Made by a program: the position numbers and the translations under genes. From NCBI RefSeq assembly GCF_006716905.1, contig NZ_VFPV01000002.1, positions 682,001-746,000 of the forward strand: 64,000 nt of DNA, written 5' to 3'. Below, one piece after another: positions 24,484 to 32,656 of this stretch. Numbering within the stretch: the stretch's first letter is position 1; every line of letters begins with the position of its first letter. The stretch is from Acidovorax temperans (GTDB lineage: Bacteria; Pseudomonadota; Gammaproteobacteria; Burkholderiales; Burkholderiaceae_C). Below the pieces are notes generated by a model, which did no database searches, was not told the DNA's origin, and was given only the letters and a program-made list of their open reading frames with translations.

Positions 24484-25005
24484 ATGACCGATGCCTCCCG
24501 TCTGCGCGATCCGCAGGCTGCCAGTGACCTGCTGATGTACCGGCTGAACAAGCTGATGGCGGTGTCCGGCAGCCTGGTCATCCGCCTGTGCGAGGGCGGT
24601 TACGGCATCACCCGCCGCGAGTGGGGGCTGCTGATGTGGCTGGCGCGCCACCCAGACCTGCCGCCCGCTGAGCTGGCCCGCCTGCTGGGGCTGGACCGGG
24701 CCCGCACCTCGCGTGCCATCACGTCGTTGCAAGACAAAAAGCTCATCACCCGCGAACCCCTGCCCGGCGACAAACGCCAGGCGCGCCTGCGGCTCACCCC
24801 TGAAGGGCTGGCGGTGTACGAAGCGGTGTTCCCCCAGGTCAAACAGCTCAACCAGGCGTTGCTGCGGGGCTTGCCCACCGAAGCGGTGGAAGTGCTGGAC
24901 CAAGCCCTGATCCTGCTACAAGCCAATGCCGATGCCCTGCAGGCAGAGAACGCCCACCTGCCGCGCACCTACCGCATGCGGGGTGGGCGGCGCAGGGGCG
25001 GGTGA
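24484..25005 (+). CDS. MarR-family transcriptional regulator
   Basis: A 173-residue winged helix-turn-helix regulator. The recognition region L-P-P-A-E-L-A-R-L-L-G-L-D-R-A-R-T-S-R lies near residues 61-80, followed by the wing L-P-G-D-K-R-Q-A-R-L-R-L-T at residues 97-109, a standard MarR layout. The ATG at 24484 starts the homologous part; upstream in-frame ATGs run through the divergent promoter region. It probably controls the divergent Bug-sulfatase genes in response to a small aromatic or similar ligand, which is inference from position. Confidence 0.88.
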   Translation: MTDASRLRDPQAASDLLMYRLNKLMAVSGSLVIRLCEGGYGITRREWGLLMWLARHPDLPPAELARLLGLDRARTSRAITSLQDKKLITREPLPGDKRQARLRLTPEGLAVYEAVFPQVKQLNQALLRGLPTEAVEVLDQALILLQANADALQAENAHLPRTYRMRGGRRRGG

Positions 25006-25677
25006 TCAGGCGTGGGTGATGAGGGGCGCGTGCTCCACCTCGTTCAGGTGGGGTAGGGTGTTGAAGGTTTGCAGCATCAGCCGCTTGGGCGAGATGGAGA
25101 ACTCCGTCACCGCGCTGTTGCGGATGCGCATGTTCAGCGCAATCGTCACCTCCGGCGCTGTGCCCAGCACCTCGCCCACGGCCGTCGAGATGGGGCCGCC
25201 ACTGCTCACCAGCAGTACGTTCTGACCAGCGTGGTGGTGGCGCACATGGTCCAGCACGGCGCGCACGCCGCCTGAAAACTCTTCCCAGCTGGGCATGCCC
25301 TGGGGGCTGATGACGCCCGCCATCCACTGTGCCAGCGCATCGCACAGGATGCGGAAGTGCGCGCGGTAGCGCTCGGGCGTGTCGGCAGGGCCCAGGGGCT
25401 GGGGGTGAATGGCCGAGATCAGCGCATGGCTGTCGTATTCATTCAGGCCAGGCCAGCGGGTCACTTCGGGCATCGTCTGCAGGCCTTGGGCAATGCCCTG
25501 CAAGGTTTCGGTGTGGCGGCGCAGCGTGCCGGTCATCACCGCGTCAAACGCCATGCCCCGCCCGCGCCAGTACTCGCCCAGGCGCACCGCCTGCTCATGT
25601 CCGCGAGGGCTGAGCACGTCGTAATCATCAGCGCCAAACGAGGCCTGGCCGTGGCGCACGAGGTAGAGGGTTCCCAT
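25006..25677 (-). CDS. histidine phosphatase family protein
   Basis: A 223-residue enzyme of the phosphoglycerate-mutase-like phosphatase superfamily. The catalytic motif L-V-R-H-G-Q-A-S is at residues 6-13, with further conserved Arg residues in the S-P-R-G-H-E-Q-A segment, T-G-T-L-R-R-H-T-E-T, and the second catalytic His region V-S-S-G-G-P-I (where G replaces the more usual H). That substitution could lower activity or mark a distinct subfamily. The substrate is unknown. The ATG at 25677 begins the homologous part. Confidence 0.82.
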   Translation of the reverse strand: MGTLYLVRHGQASFGADDYDVLSPRGHEQAVRLGEYWRGRGMAFDAVMTGTLRRHTETLQGIAQGLQTMPEVTRWPGLNEYDSHALISAIHPQPLGPADTPERYRAHFRILCDALAQWMAGVISPQGMPSWEEFSGGVRAVLDHVRHHHAGQNVLLVSSGGPISTAVGEVLGTAPEVTIALNMRIRNSAVTEFSISPKRLMLQTFNTLPHLNEVEHAPLITHA

Positions 25678-25736
25678 GGGGGGATTTTGAAAACAAACCC
25701 TTCCACTGCTTGTCACTGGAGCGACTGAAAACACAG

Positions 25737-26210
25737 ATGACTGGCTGCGCTTCGGTCAATATGGCTTCCAAAGAGCAGTCGGCCAAGGCCAAAGAATTCC
25801 AACTGCCTCCCGAAGGCCAAACTGGCGCTTACCTGTATCGCAACAGCGTGCTCGGTAAGGCTCTGAGCAAGGATTTGCGGGTTGACGGCAATTGCGTGGG
25901 CGTCAGCGCACCCGATGTGTTTTTCTACACGCCGGTCGACGGCGGCAAGACGCGCGCCGTGGAGACCGAATCCGAGTTCTCTCCCAACAAGCTCGAACTC
26001 TTTTTTGAGGCAGGCAAAAATTACTTCATGCGCCAGTTCATCAAAGTAGGTTTGATGGTGGGTGGCGCCGACCTGGAGCAGGTGACTGAAGCGCAAGGCA
26101 AGGCGGACAATGCCGCCCGCCAGTCAAGTGACTGCCATGCTGCTGCGATGACTGCGCAAGCCAAATCAAAAGGGGGCTATGCGTCTTTTTTTGTTGCCAG
26201 CTCTTCGTGA
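25737..26210 (+). CDS. DUF2846-type lipoprotein lacking its signal peptide
   Basis: A 157-residue protein whose body (A-Y-L-Y-R-N-S-V-L-G-K near residue 32, and the later F-F-E-A-G-K-N-Y-F-M-R-Q-F) matches DUF2846 proteins, which are normally outer-membrane lipoproteins. The frame begins M-T-G-C-A-S, exactly at a lipobox cysteine, but none of the three upstream frames encodes the needed hydrophobic signal. The only longer start (TTG at 25710) adds nine polar residues. The 5' end seems to have been deleted or replaced, so the product cannot be exported as a lipoprotein. It is probably a decaying gene. Confidence 0.6.
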   Translation: MTGCASVNMASKEQSAKAKEFQLPPEGQTGAYLYRNSVLGKALSKDLRVDGNCVGVSAPDVFFYTPVDGGKTRAVETESEFSPNKLELFFEAGKNYFMRQFIKVGLMVGGADLEQVTEAQGKADNAARQSSDCHAAAMTAQAKSKGGYASFFVASSS

Positions 26211-26215
26211 CTTGC

Positions 26216-27205
26216 TCAATGGCCCGTTCGCAGGGTCTGCGCGAAAACCGACGCATCCACGTTGCCCCCCGTCAACGCCAGGCCCACGGTTTTGTCTTGG
26301 AGCAACTCTCGCTCTTGCAGTGCCGCAGCCAGCGCTGCAGCGCCCGCCCCTTCGGCCACGTTGTGGGTGTCGGTGAACAGTGCCTGCATGGCGGCGGCCA
26401 CTTCGGCGTCGCTCACCTGCACGATGTGGTCGATGTGCGGGGCCAGCACGGCCAGGGCTTCGGGGTCTGCCACGCGGCAGGCCATGCCGTCGGCCAGCTG
26501 GGTGGTGACAGGGGCCTCGACCACGCTGCCTGCGGCCAGCGAGTCGGCATAGGTGGTGGCGTGGCTGCTGACCACGCCCACCACGCGCACGGGGTGCCGC
26601 AGTGCCAGCTTGGCGGCGATGGCCGAGCACGCGCCCGAGCCCTGGCCGATGGGCACGTACACCACGTCAAGCTGGGGCACGGCGCGCAAAAATTCCCACC
26701 AGTAGGTGCTCACGCCGCGCAGCAGGTCAGGGTGGAAGCTGGGCACCATGTGCGCGCCGCGCTGCTGTGCCAGGTGCATGGCGTGCTCGCGCGCTTCCTG
26801 AAAATCGTCGCCGTGCTCGATGAGGGTGACGCCCAGCGCGCGCATGGCGGCGTTCTTCTCCACCGAGTTGCCACGCGGCACGACGATGGTGCAGGCCACG
26901 CCGTGGCGGCGCGCGGCCCAGCCCATGCTTTGGCCGTGGTTGCCGCGTGTGGCGCTGATGACCTCCCTAGGCAGGGCGCCGCGTTGTGCGAGCTGGTCAA
27001 AGTAGGTCAGGCCGCCGCGGATCTTGAACGCACCTACGGGCGTGTGGTTCTCGTGCTTGAGCCAGCAGTCGGTGCCCAGGCGCTGGCTCAGCAGGCCCCA
27101 GCGGTACTGGGGCGTGGCGGCAAAGTCGCGGTACACCACCTGGGCGGCGGCTTCGATGTCGGCCAGGGTGGGCAGCAAGGGGGGTGGGTCGATGCGGGCG
27201 TTCAT
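26216..27205 (-). CDS. threonine/serine dehydratase-like PLP enzyme
   Basis: A 329-residue fold-type II PLP enzyme of the threonine dehydratase / serine racemase group. The PLP lysine lies in G-A-F-K-I-R-G-G near residue 61, S-A-T-R-G-N-H-G-Q-S contacts the cofactor, and P-I-G-Q-G-S-G-A holds the phosphate loop. There is no C-terminal ACT regulatory domain, so it is a catabolic-size enzyme. Its start overlaps the stop of the glyoxalase-like gene by four bases (ATGA), showing translational coupling at the end of the eight-gene operon. The converging lipoprotein-like gene ends 5 bases away. Confidence 0.88.
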   Translation of the reverse strand: MNARIDPPPLLPTLADIEAAAQVVYRDFAATPQYRWGLLSQRLGTDCWLKHENHTPVGAFKIRGGLTYFDQLAQRGALPREVISATRGNHGQSMGWAARRHGVACTIVVPRGNSVEKNAAMRALGVTLIEHGDDFQEAREHAMHLAQQRGAHMVPSFHPDLLRGVSTYWWEFLRAVPQLDVVYVPIGQGSGACSAIAAKLALRHPVRVVGVVSSHATTYADSLAAGSVVEAPVTTQLADGMACRVADPEALAVLAPHIDHIVQVSDAEVAAAMQALFTDTHNVAEGAGAAALAAALQERELLQDKTVGLALTGGNVDASVFAQTLRTGH

Positions 27206-27930
27206 GCGGCAGCTTTCCGGGGAATGGATGACGACAGGGTGACGGGACCCTGCGGTGTGGTGAGTTGTGCGCTGAGCTGGGGCACATCGCCTGCGGTGAC
27301 GGCGACATGGGGTGCCACGCCGATGGCTTCACACGCTGCCCGCAGGGTGGCCGCCTGCGGGTGCTGCAGCCTGAGCTGCTGCAGTTGCACGCCGCTGGCG
27401 GGCAGGTTGTCGCAGGGGTGTGTGGCGCCCCACTGGATGAGCGTGGGCAGGCAGCCGTCCATCAGGCGCAGGCCGTCTTCGCGCACGGTGATTTGCCACT
27501 GCAGCAGGCCATTCGGCGTGGGGCGGCTGGCGGTGATGGTTGCGCCACGCTCAATGCTCAGTGCTGTCAGCGCGGCATGGCTGGCGGCCACATCAGGCAC
27601 GCAGGCTACCCAGTGGATGAGCTGCGGCCCGTGCTGCGCTACCTGCTGCTGCAGCGTTGCATCATCCATATCAAACCAGCGTCTAGCGCCCGCTGGTAAA
27701 GCGCTGGTAGCTCCTGAATTAATAGCAATAATTTCAAGGTAGGCGCGGGGGTGGCCAGGGCTGCTGATGTTGAAAATGCGGTTGTGCGTGCCCATCAGCG
27801 GGTGCTCTCCACCTGCCGTGGGGGTGATGCCCAGCGTGCGCTGGCACCAGTCCACGCCGCCCGCCAGGTCAGCCGCAAACACCACGAGGTGGTCCACGCA
27901 GGGGGCTTGTGCGGTGGTGGTCTCGTTCAC
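27202..27930 (-). CDS. glyoxalase-like (VOC superfamily) protein
   Basis: A 242-residue protein whose first 110 residues match the Glyoxalase_3 type of VOC fold (V-D-H-L-V-V-F-A-A-D-L near residue 12, and M-G-T-H-N-R). No reaction can be assigned. I chose a GTG start at 27930: homology starts there, and it overlaps the phzF stop by four bases (GTGA), whereas the ATG at 28083 lies deep inside phzF. Residues N-S-G-A-T-S-A-L-P-A are encoded by an AGCGCT-type repeat. Confidence 0.82.
   Translation of the reverse strand: MNETTTAQAPCVDHLVVFAADLAGGVDWCQRTLGITPTAGGEHPLMGTHNRIFNISSPGHPRAYLEIIAINSGATSALPAGARRWFDMDDATLQQQVAQHGPQLIHWVACVPDVAASHAALTALSIERGATITASRPTPNGLLQWQITVREDGLRLMDGCLPTLIQWGATHPCDNLPASGVQLQQLRLQHPQAATLRAACEAIGVAPHVAVTAGDVPQLSAQLTTPQGPVTLSSSIPRKAAA
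27676..27738. repeat. AGCGCT-type repeat copy 5, inside the VOC gene
   Basis: The segment tctagcgcccgctggtaaag followed by cgctggtagctcctgaattaatagc has the repeat's core and its A+T-rich ends. It stays in frame and encodes an extra loop between A-Y-L-E-I-I-A-I and R-W-F-D-M-D. Confidence 0.55.
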
Positions 27931-28829
27931 AGCAGCACCTCGCCCGCCATGCAGGTCACGCTGTGGCCGCCCACCCAAATGGTGTCGCCCTCTTGCTGCA
28001 CATACACGCGCCCCGCGCGGCCCAGGCAGGTGCCCTGGCTGGCCACATACTGCGCGGGGGCCAGGCCCGCGCCGATGAGCCACTGGGCCAGTGCGGCGTT
28101 CAGGCTGCCGGTCACGGGGTCTTCGGCCAGACCGTTGTTGCCAGGGAAGAAGGCGCGCACTTCAAACGCGATGCCGTCCGCATCGCTGCTGCCCACCACG
28201 CCCACCTTGCCACGCGGTGCGGAGGCTCCGCTTCCTGCTGCAGGCCCCACCACGCCCACGTCCAGCCCAGCGAGGATGGCCGCGTCTGGCTTGAGCGCCA
28301 GCACCTGCGCGCTGCTCGCCAGCAGCACGGCACGCCAGCCGGGGCCGTTGTCGCACCAGGCGTGTTGCACGATGTCTTCCCGCGCCACGCCCAGGCCGCG
28401 TGCAATCAGGGCCACGTCGGCCTCGTCCAGCGGGCCGCTGCGGCGCAGCGGTGGCGCGGTAAATGCCAGCAGATCGCCCTGCTGGCGGATGTTGACCAGA
28501 CCCACGCCGCATTCCTGAACGATGCGGCCCGCCACTTGCGGCTGGCCACCCGCCTTCAGCCAGGCGTGGCAAGTGCCCAGCGTGGGGTGGCCGGCAAAGG
28601 GCAGTTCGCCAGCGGGGTAGAAGATGCGCACGCGGTAGTCGGCACCAGCGGCGCGGCCCTCGGGCGTGGGGGGAAGCACAAAGGTGGCCTCAGACAGGTT
28701 GGTCCAGCGGGTGAACTGCTGCATCTCTTCGGTGGAGAGGTCTGTGCCGTCCAGCACCACGACCAGAGGGTTGCCACGGTAGGCGGTAGCAGTGAACACA
28801 TCAACTTGTTGGAACGGGCGGTGGTGCAT
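27927..28829 (-). CDS. PhzF-family isomerase, copy 1
   Basis: A 300-residue protein of the PhzF family of DapF-like isomerases/epimerases. It shows Q-Q-V-D-V-F-T near residue 6, the catalytic-Glu segment N-L-S-E-A-T-F near residue 45, F-A-G-H-P-T-L-G-T-C near residue 78, and the C-terminal D-P-V-T-G-S-L-N-A. No other phenazine genes are present, so a phenazine role is unlikely; most such proteins have unknown substrates. The ATG at 28829 has AGGAG upstream. The neighbouring gene is a paralogue of the same family. Confidence 0.9.
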   Translation of the reverse strand: MHHRPFQQVDVFTATAYRGNPLVVVLDGTDLSTEEMQQFTRWTNLSEATFVLPPTPEGRAAGADYRVRIFYPAGELPFAGHPTLGTCHAWLKAGGQPQVAGRIVQECGVGLVNIRQQGDLLAFTAPPLRRSGPLDEADVALIARGLGVAREDIVQHAWCDNGPGWRAVLLASSAQVLALKPDAAILAGLDVGVVGPAAGSGASAPRGKVGVVGSSDADGIAFEVRAFFPGNNGLAEDPVTGSLNAALAQWLIGAGLAPAQYVASQGTCLGRAGRVYVQQEGDTIWVGGHSVTCMAGEVLL

Positions 28830-28980
28830 GGGGAAAACTCCTGGAAAAAGTGGGAATGGGCGCACGCCAGGGGCTGGCCTGCTGTTGAGCGGGGGCCATG
28901 CCAAGGGTGGTGGGCGGGGCCAAGGCCCCGTGGGTCTCACCCGCTGGGGGGAGCGTTCAGTGTGTTGATTGGGACAGACG

Positions 28981-29847
28981 TCACAGCAGCGCAGTCCCTT
29001 CGATGCAGGTCACGGTGTGGCCGCCCACCCAGACCTGCCCCTGGGCATCCTGGCGGATGTACACCCGGCCAGCCCGGCCCAGGCATTCGCCTTGCGCCAC
29101 CAGGTACCGGGTGGGGGCCAGGCCTTCGCCAATCAGCCATTGCGCCAGGCTGGCGTTGAGGCTGCCAGTCACCGGGTCTTCCGGGTTGCCCATGGGGGCG
29201 GCGAAGGCGCGCACCACAGCGCCGGGGCGTTCGGGGTCGGCACCTGCATCGGGGGCGATGTGGATCACGCCCACGTCCTGCCCCAGGTCTTTGAGGCGGG
29301 CATGGTCGGGCGTGAGGCCGAGCACGGTTTCAGCGCTGTCCAGCAGCAGGCCCAGCCACACCGGGCCGTTGTCCAGCAATTGCGCCGCTTGAATTTGGTG
29401 GGGGCGCAACCCCAGCGCGCTGGCCACCAGCGGCACCAGGGCCGGGCTGGGCTTGCTGCGCTGCAGCGGCGGTGCGGCAAAGGCCAGGGTGTCCCCCTGG
29501 TGTTCGATTTGCACCAGGCCCTGCGCAGACTCTTGCACCACCAGGCCTGGCACGCGCGGCGTGTGGCCTTGCTGCAGCCAGGCGCGGCAGGTGCCCAGGG
29601 TGGGGTGGCCGGCAAAGGGCAGCTCGCCCCTGGGCGAAAAGATGCGCAGCCGGTAGTCGGCCCCGGCCGCATGGCCCGCTGCCGTGGGCGGCATCAGAAA
29701 GGTGGTTTCCGACAGGTTGGTCCAGGCGGCAAAGCGGCGCATGTCGGCGTCGCTCAGGCCCTGCGCGTCCAGCACCACGGCCACCGGGTTGCCGAAGCCA
29801 GGGTGGTGGCTGAAGACGTCGATCTGGCGAAAAAGACGTTGCTGCAT
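28981..29847 (-). CDS. PhzF-family isomerase, copy 2
   Basis: A 288-residue paralogue of the downstream gene. It shares R-Q-I-D-V-F-S, N-L-S-E-T-T-F-L, G-E-L-P-F-A-G-H-P-T-L-G-T-C, D-P-V-T-G-S-L-N-A, and V-W-V-G-G-H-T-V-T-C at the end. The pair probably arose by tandem duplication, but they have diverged well beyond recent copies, so they may act on different substrates. It is 151 bases upstream of copy 1, the longest gap in the operon. Confidence 0.9.
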   Translation of the reverse strand: MQQRLFRQIDVFSHHPGFGNPVAVVLDAQGLSDADMRRFAAWTNLSETTFLMPPTAAGHAAGADYRLRIFSPRGELPFAGHPTLGTCRAWLQQGHTPRVPGLVVQESAQGLVQIEHQGDTLAFAAPPLQRSKPSPALVPLVASALGLRPHQIQAAQLLDNGPVWLGLLLDSAETVLGLTPDHARLKDLGQDVGVIHIAPDAGADPERPGAVVRAFAAPMGNPEDPVTGSLNASLAQWLIGEGLAPTRYLVAQGECLGRAGRVYIRQDAQGQVWVGGHTVTCIEGTALL

Positions 29848-29887
29848 GGGGGACTCCGTTCACCGTGGGCGTGGTGGCTACGACAGC

Positions 29888-30514
29888 TTACGCCAGAGGC
29901 TGGTCCAGCACCCCTCGGGCACCGGGGCGGGTGCTGACGGTGCGGTACCAGCGCTCCAGCGCCGGGCGCGCGGGGCGTTCCTGCGGCAGCCCCCACCAGC
30001 GGTGCATTTCGCAGCCGATGGGAATGTCTGCCATGGTGAAGTGCTCACCCGCCATGAAGGGCGAGCGGGCCAGGTGCTGCTCCAGCAGGTCCAGCAGGGG
30101 CTCGGTGGCGGCCACCGAGGCCGAAATCAGCGCGCCGTTGCGCTGCGCGGCCGGTGTGCGTATCCACTGGATGAAGGCATCGCGCCCTGCGGGGTTCAGC
30201 GTGGTCTGCTGCCAGTCCATCCACTGCTCGGCCACAAACCGGGCGGGCAGCTCCTCCGGGTAGAGCTTGCCTGCCGAATGCCTTGCGCACAGGTAGCGCA
30301 CGATGGCGTTGGATTCCCACAGCACCAGGCCGGTGTCGTCGTCTTCCATCAGCGGCACCAGGCCGTTGGGGTTGCGCTGCAGGTAGGCCGCTTCGCGCAC
30401 CAGGCCGAACTGCCCGCCCGCATCGGTGCGCTGCAGGGGCAGCCCCAGCTCTTGAGCGGCCCACACCACCTTGCGCACGTTGATGGACGACAGGCGACCC
30501 CAAAGCCTCAGCAT
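29888..30514 (-). CDS. glutathione S-transferase family protein
   Basis: A 208-residue GST with an N-terminal thioredoxin-like domain (residues 1-78) and a helical C-terminal domain. The glutathione-contact motif is W-E-S-N-A-I-V-R-Y-L near residue 65, and S-S-I-N-V-R-K near residue 9 supplies the probable active-site serine. The substrate is not evident. Its start lies 6 bases after the aminotransferase stop, so the genes are co-transcribed. Confidence 0.88.
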   Translation of the reverse strand: MLRLWGRLSSINVRKVVWAAQELGLPLQRTDAGGQFGLVREAAYLQRNPNGLVPLMEDDDTGLVLWESNAIVRYLCARHSAGKLYPEELPARFVAEQWMDWQQTTLNPAGRDAFIQWIRTPAAQRNGALISASVAATEPLLDLLEQHLARSPFMAGEHFTMADIPIGCEMHRWWGLPQERPARPALERWYRTVSTRPGARGVLDQPLA

Positions 30515-30520
30515 GCTGGA

Positions 30521-31702
30521 TCAGCCCTTGTGCTCACGGATGGCAGCGGCCAGCGCGGCAATGCCGGTGGCGATCTGCTCGACCGTCGACGTCACGAACG
30601 ACAGGCGCAGCGTGCGCTGGTCGGCGTTGTCGGCATAGAAGGCCGCGCCGGGCACAAAGGCCACGTTGCGCTCTACCGCCTTGGGCAGCAGCTCGATGGC
30701 GCTCATGCCTTCCGGCAGGCGCACCCACAGGAACATGCCGCCATCGGGGCGGTTCCAGTGCACGCCCAGGCCTTGCATTTCCTTGTCGAGCGCGGCCAGC
30801 ATGGCTTCGCACTGCTGTTTGTACAGCGCGCGGATGGTGGGCACATGGCGGTCGAGAAAACCGCCCTTCATCACTTCGGCCACCAGGCGCTGGTTGTAGC
30901 CGGGGGTGTGCAGGTCGGCCGCCTGCTTGGCTTGCAGCAGCTTGGGGTACACGGCCTTTGGCGCCACGATGTAGCCCAGGCGCAGGCCAGGGGCCAGCAC
31001 CTTGGAGAACGAGCCCATGTAGATGCAGCCCTCGGGGTTGCGGGCCGTGAGCGGCGCGGGCGGCGGGTTGTCAAACCACAGGTCGCCGTAGGGGTTGTCT
31101 TCCACCAGCGGCAGGTTCAGCTCGGCGGCAGCTTTCACCAGCTCGGCGCGGCGTGCGTCGCTCATGGTGCGGCCGGTGGGGTTCTGAAAGTTGGGCAGCA
31201 CGTACAGGAAGCGTGCCTTGTCGGCGCCGGTGCCCACCTTGGCCTTCAGGTCGTCGATCAGCACGCCTTCATCATCGCTGGCCACCGCCACCACGGTGGG
31301 CTCCATGGGCGTGAACGCCTGCAGGGCACCCAGGTAGGTGGGCGTTTCGACCAGCACGCGGCTGCTTTCGTCGATCAGCACCTTGGCGATCAGGTCCAAC
31401 GCCTGCTGTGAGCCGGTCGTGATCAGGATCTGGTCGGGGTCCACATTCCAGGGCAGGAAGTCGGCAATCGCCTGGCGCAGGGGCGCAAAGCCTTCGCTGG
31501 CGGCGTACTGCAGGGCGGCGGGGCCATCGTTGGCCAGCACGGCGGCCGAGGCTTCGGCAAACGCCGATACGGGGAAGGTCTTGGGCGAGGGCAGGCCGCC
31601 CGCCAGACTGATGATGCCGGGCTTTTCCGTGACCTTGAGGATCTCGCGAATCACCGAGGGGTTCATCTTCTCGGCGCGGCGGGCCAGGGTCCAGTTCGTC
31701 AT
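30521..31702 (-). CDS. class I/II PLP-dependent aminotransferase (LysN / 2-aminoadipate type)
   Basis: A 393-residue fold-type I aminotransferase. I-I-S-L-A-G-G-L-P-S-P near residue 29 and the phosphate-site T-T-G-S-Q-Q-A-L-D near residue 95 are present. The PLP-binding lysine lies in M-G-S-F-S-K-V-L-A-P-G-L-R near residue 230. The N-P-T-G-R and N-P-Y-G-D motifs resemble the 2-aminoadipate / branched-chain group related to MocR catalytic domains. It sits between an EamA transporter (48 bases upstream) and a GST. Confidence 0.9.
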   Translation of the reverse strand: MTNWTLARRAEKMNPSVIREILKVTEKPGIISLAGGLPSPKTFPVSAFAEASAAVLANDGPAALQYAASEGFAPLRQAIADFLPWNVDPDQILITTGSQQALDLIAKVLIDESSRVLVETPTYLGALQAFTPMEPTVVAVASDDEGVLIDDLKAKVGTGADKARFLYVLPNFQNPTGRTMSDARRAELVKAAAELNLPLVEDNPYGDLWFDNPPPAPLTARNPEGCIYMGSFSKVLAPGLRLGYIVAPKAVYPKLLQAKQAADLHTPGYNQRLVAEVMKGGFLDRHVPTIRALYKQQCEAMLAALDKEMQGLGVHWNRPDGGMFLWVRLPEGMSAIELLPKAVERNVAFVPGAAFYADNADQRTLRLSFVTSTVEQIATGIAALAAAIREHKG

Positions 31703-31750
31703 GTCATTGATCTCCAGGTAGGTGTTGTATGCAATGGTATCGGGGCCATG

Positions 31751-32656
31751 TCAGGAAAACCGCTTGCCCGCCACCACGGTGGCGACAACGGCGACGGCAA
31801 AGCCCAGGGTGACCAGGTCGAGCGACTCGCCCAGCAGCAGGGCGGCGGCCAGGATGGAAAGAAAGGGCTGCAGCAGCTGCGTCTGGCTCACGCGCAGGGC
31901 GCCGCCCAGGGCCAGCCCCCGGTACCAGGCGAAGAAGCCGGCCCACATCGAGAACACGCCCACATACAGAAAGCCACCCCAGGCCGAGGGCGCCACGGGA
32001 TGGCTGGGCCACAGCCACAGCGTGGCGGGCAGGGAGACGGGCAGCGCCATCAGGCACACCCAGCAGATCACGCGCTCGGCCCCCAGCGCGGGTGTGATGC
32101 GTGCGCCGTGGATGTAGCCCACGGACGCCGCCACCACCGCGCCGACCAGCAGCGCATCCGCCGCCTCCAGGCTGAACAGGCCGTGGCCCTGCTGCCAGCC
32201 GCGCAGCAGCGAGAACGCCACCACCAGCAGGCTGCCCAGCACCGCGAAGAGCCAGAACCCCAGGCGCGCACGCTGGTGCAGCACCAGCGCGGCCACGGCC
32301 GCCGTCACCAGCGGCAGCAGCGCCGTTACCACGGCCGCGTGGCTGGCCGTGACGCTGCGCAGCGCAAACGCCAGCAGCAGCGGGTAGCCCAGCGCATTGC
32401 CCAGCACGGCCCAGCCCAGGTGCCGCCACTGCTGCGGCTGAGGGCGCGGCGAGCGCGTGGCCAGCAGAAACACCGCCGACAGCAGCCCCGCCAGCGCGGC
32501 GCGGCCCACGGTGACGAACCAGGGCGAGAGCTGGGGTTGCTCTGACGTGCCGGTGGCCAGGCGCGTGGCGGGCAGGGTGACGGCGAAGATCGCCACGCCC
32601 AGCACGCCGAGCCACAGGCCTAGGGTGCGGTCGCGGTGCGAGGAGGGCGTGTTCAT
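31751..32656 (-). CDS. EamA/DMT-family transporter
   Basis: A 301-residue inner-membrane protein with about ten hydrophobic segments in two EamA halves; the second half carries the typical Q-L-L-Q-P-F-L-S-I-L-A-A-A-L-L-L-G-E. DMT proteins commonly export metabolites or amino acids. The ATG at 32656 overlaps the upstream lysE stop by four bases (ATGA), which supports this start over 32743 and shows translational coupling. Two amino-acid-exporter-type genes in tandem suggest a shared export role. Confidence 0.87.
   Translation of the reverse strand: MNTPSSHRDRTLGLWLGVLGVAIFAVTLPATRLATGTSEQPQLSPWFVTVGRAALAGLLSAVFLLATRSPRPQPQQWRHLGWAVLGNALGYPLLLAFALRSVTASHAAVVTALLPLVTAAVAALVLHQRARLGFWLFAVLGSLLVVAFSLLRGWQQGHGLFSLEAADALLVGAVVAASVGYIHGARITPALGAERVICWVCLMALPVSLPATLWLWPSHPVAPSAWGGFLYVGVFSMWAGFFAWYRGLALGGALRVSQTQLLQPFLSILAAALLLGESLDLVTLGFAVAVVATVVAGKRFS

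Noticed and set aside
25678-25737. A frameshift hiding the signal peptide of the DUF2846-type lipoprotein.
   Set aside because: All three forward frames were read; none has a hydrophobic stretch, so deletion rather than frameshift is the better reading.
27927-29847. A phenazine gene cluster.
   Set aside because: Only phzF-type genes are present; no phzA, B, C, D, E or G relatives are near.
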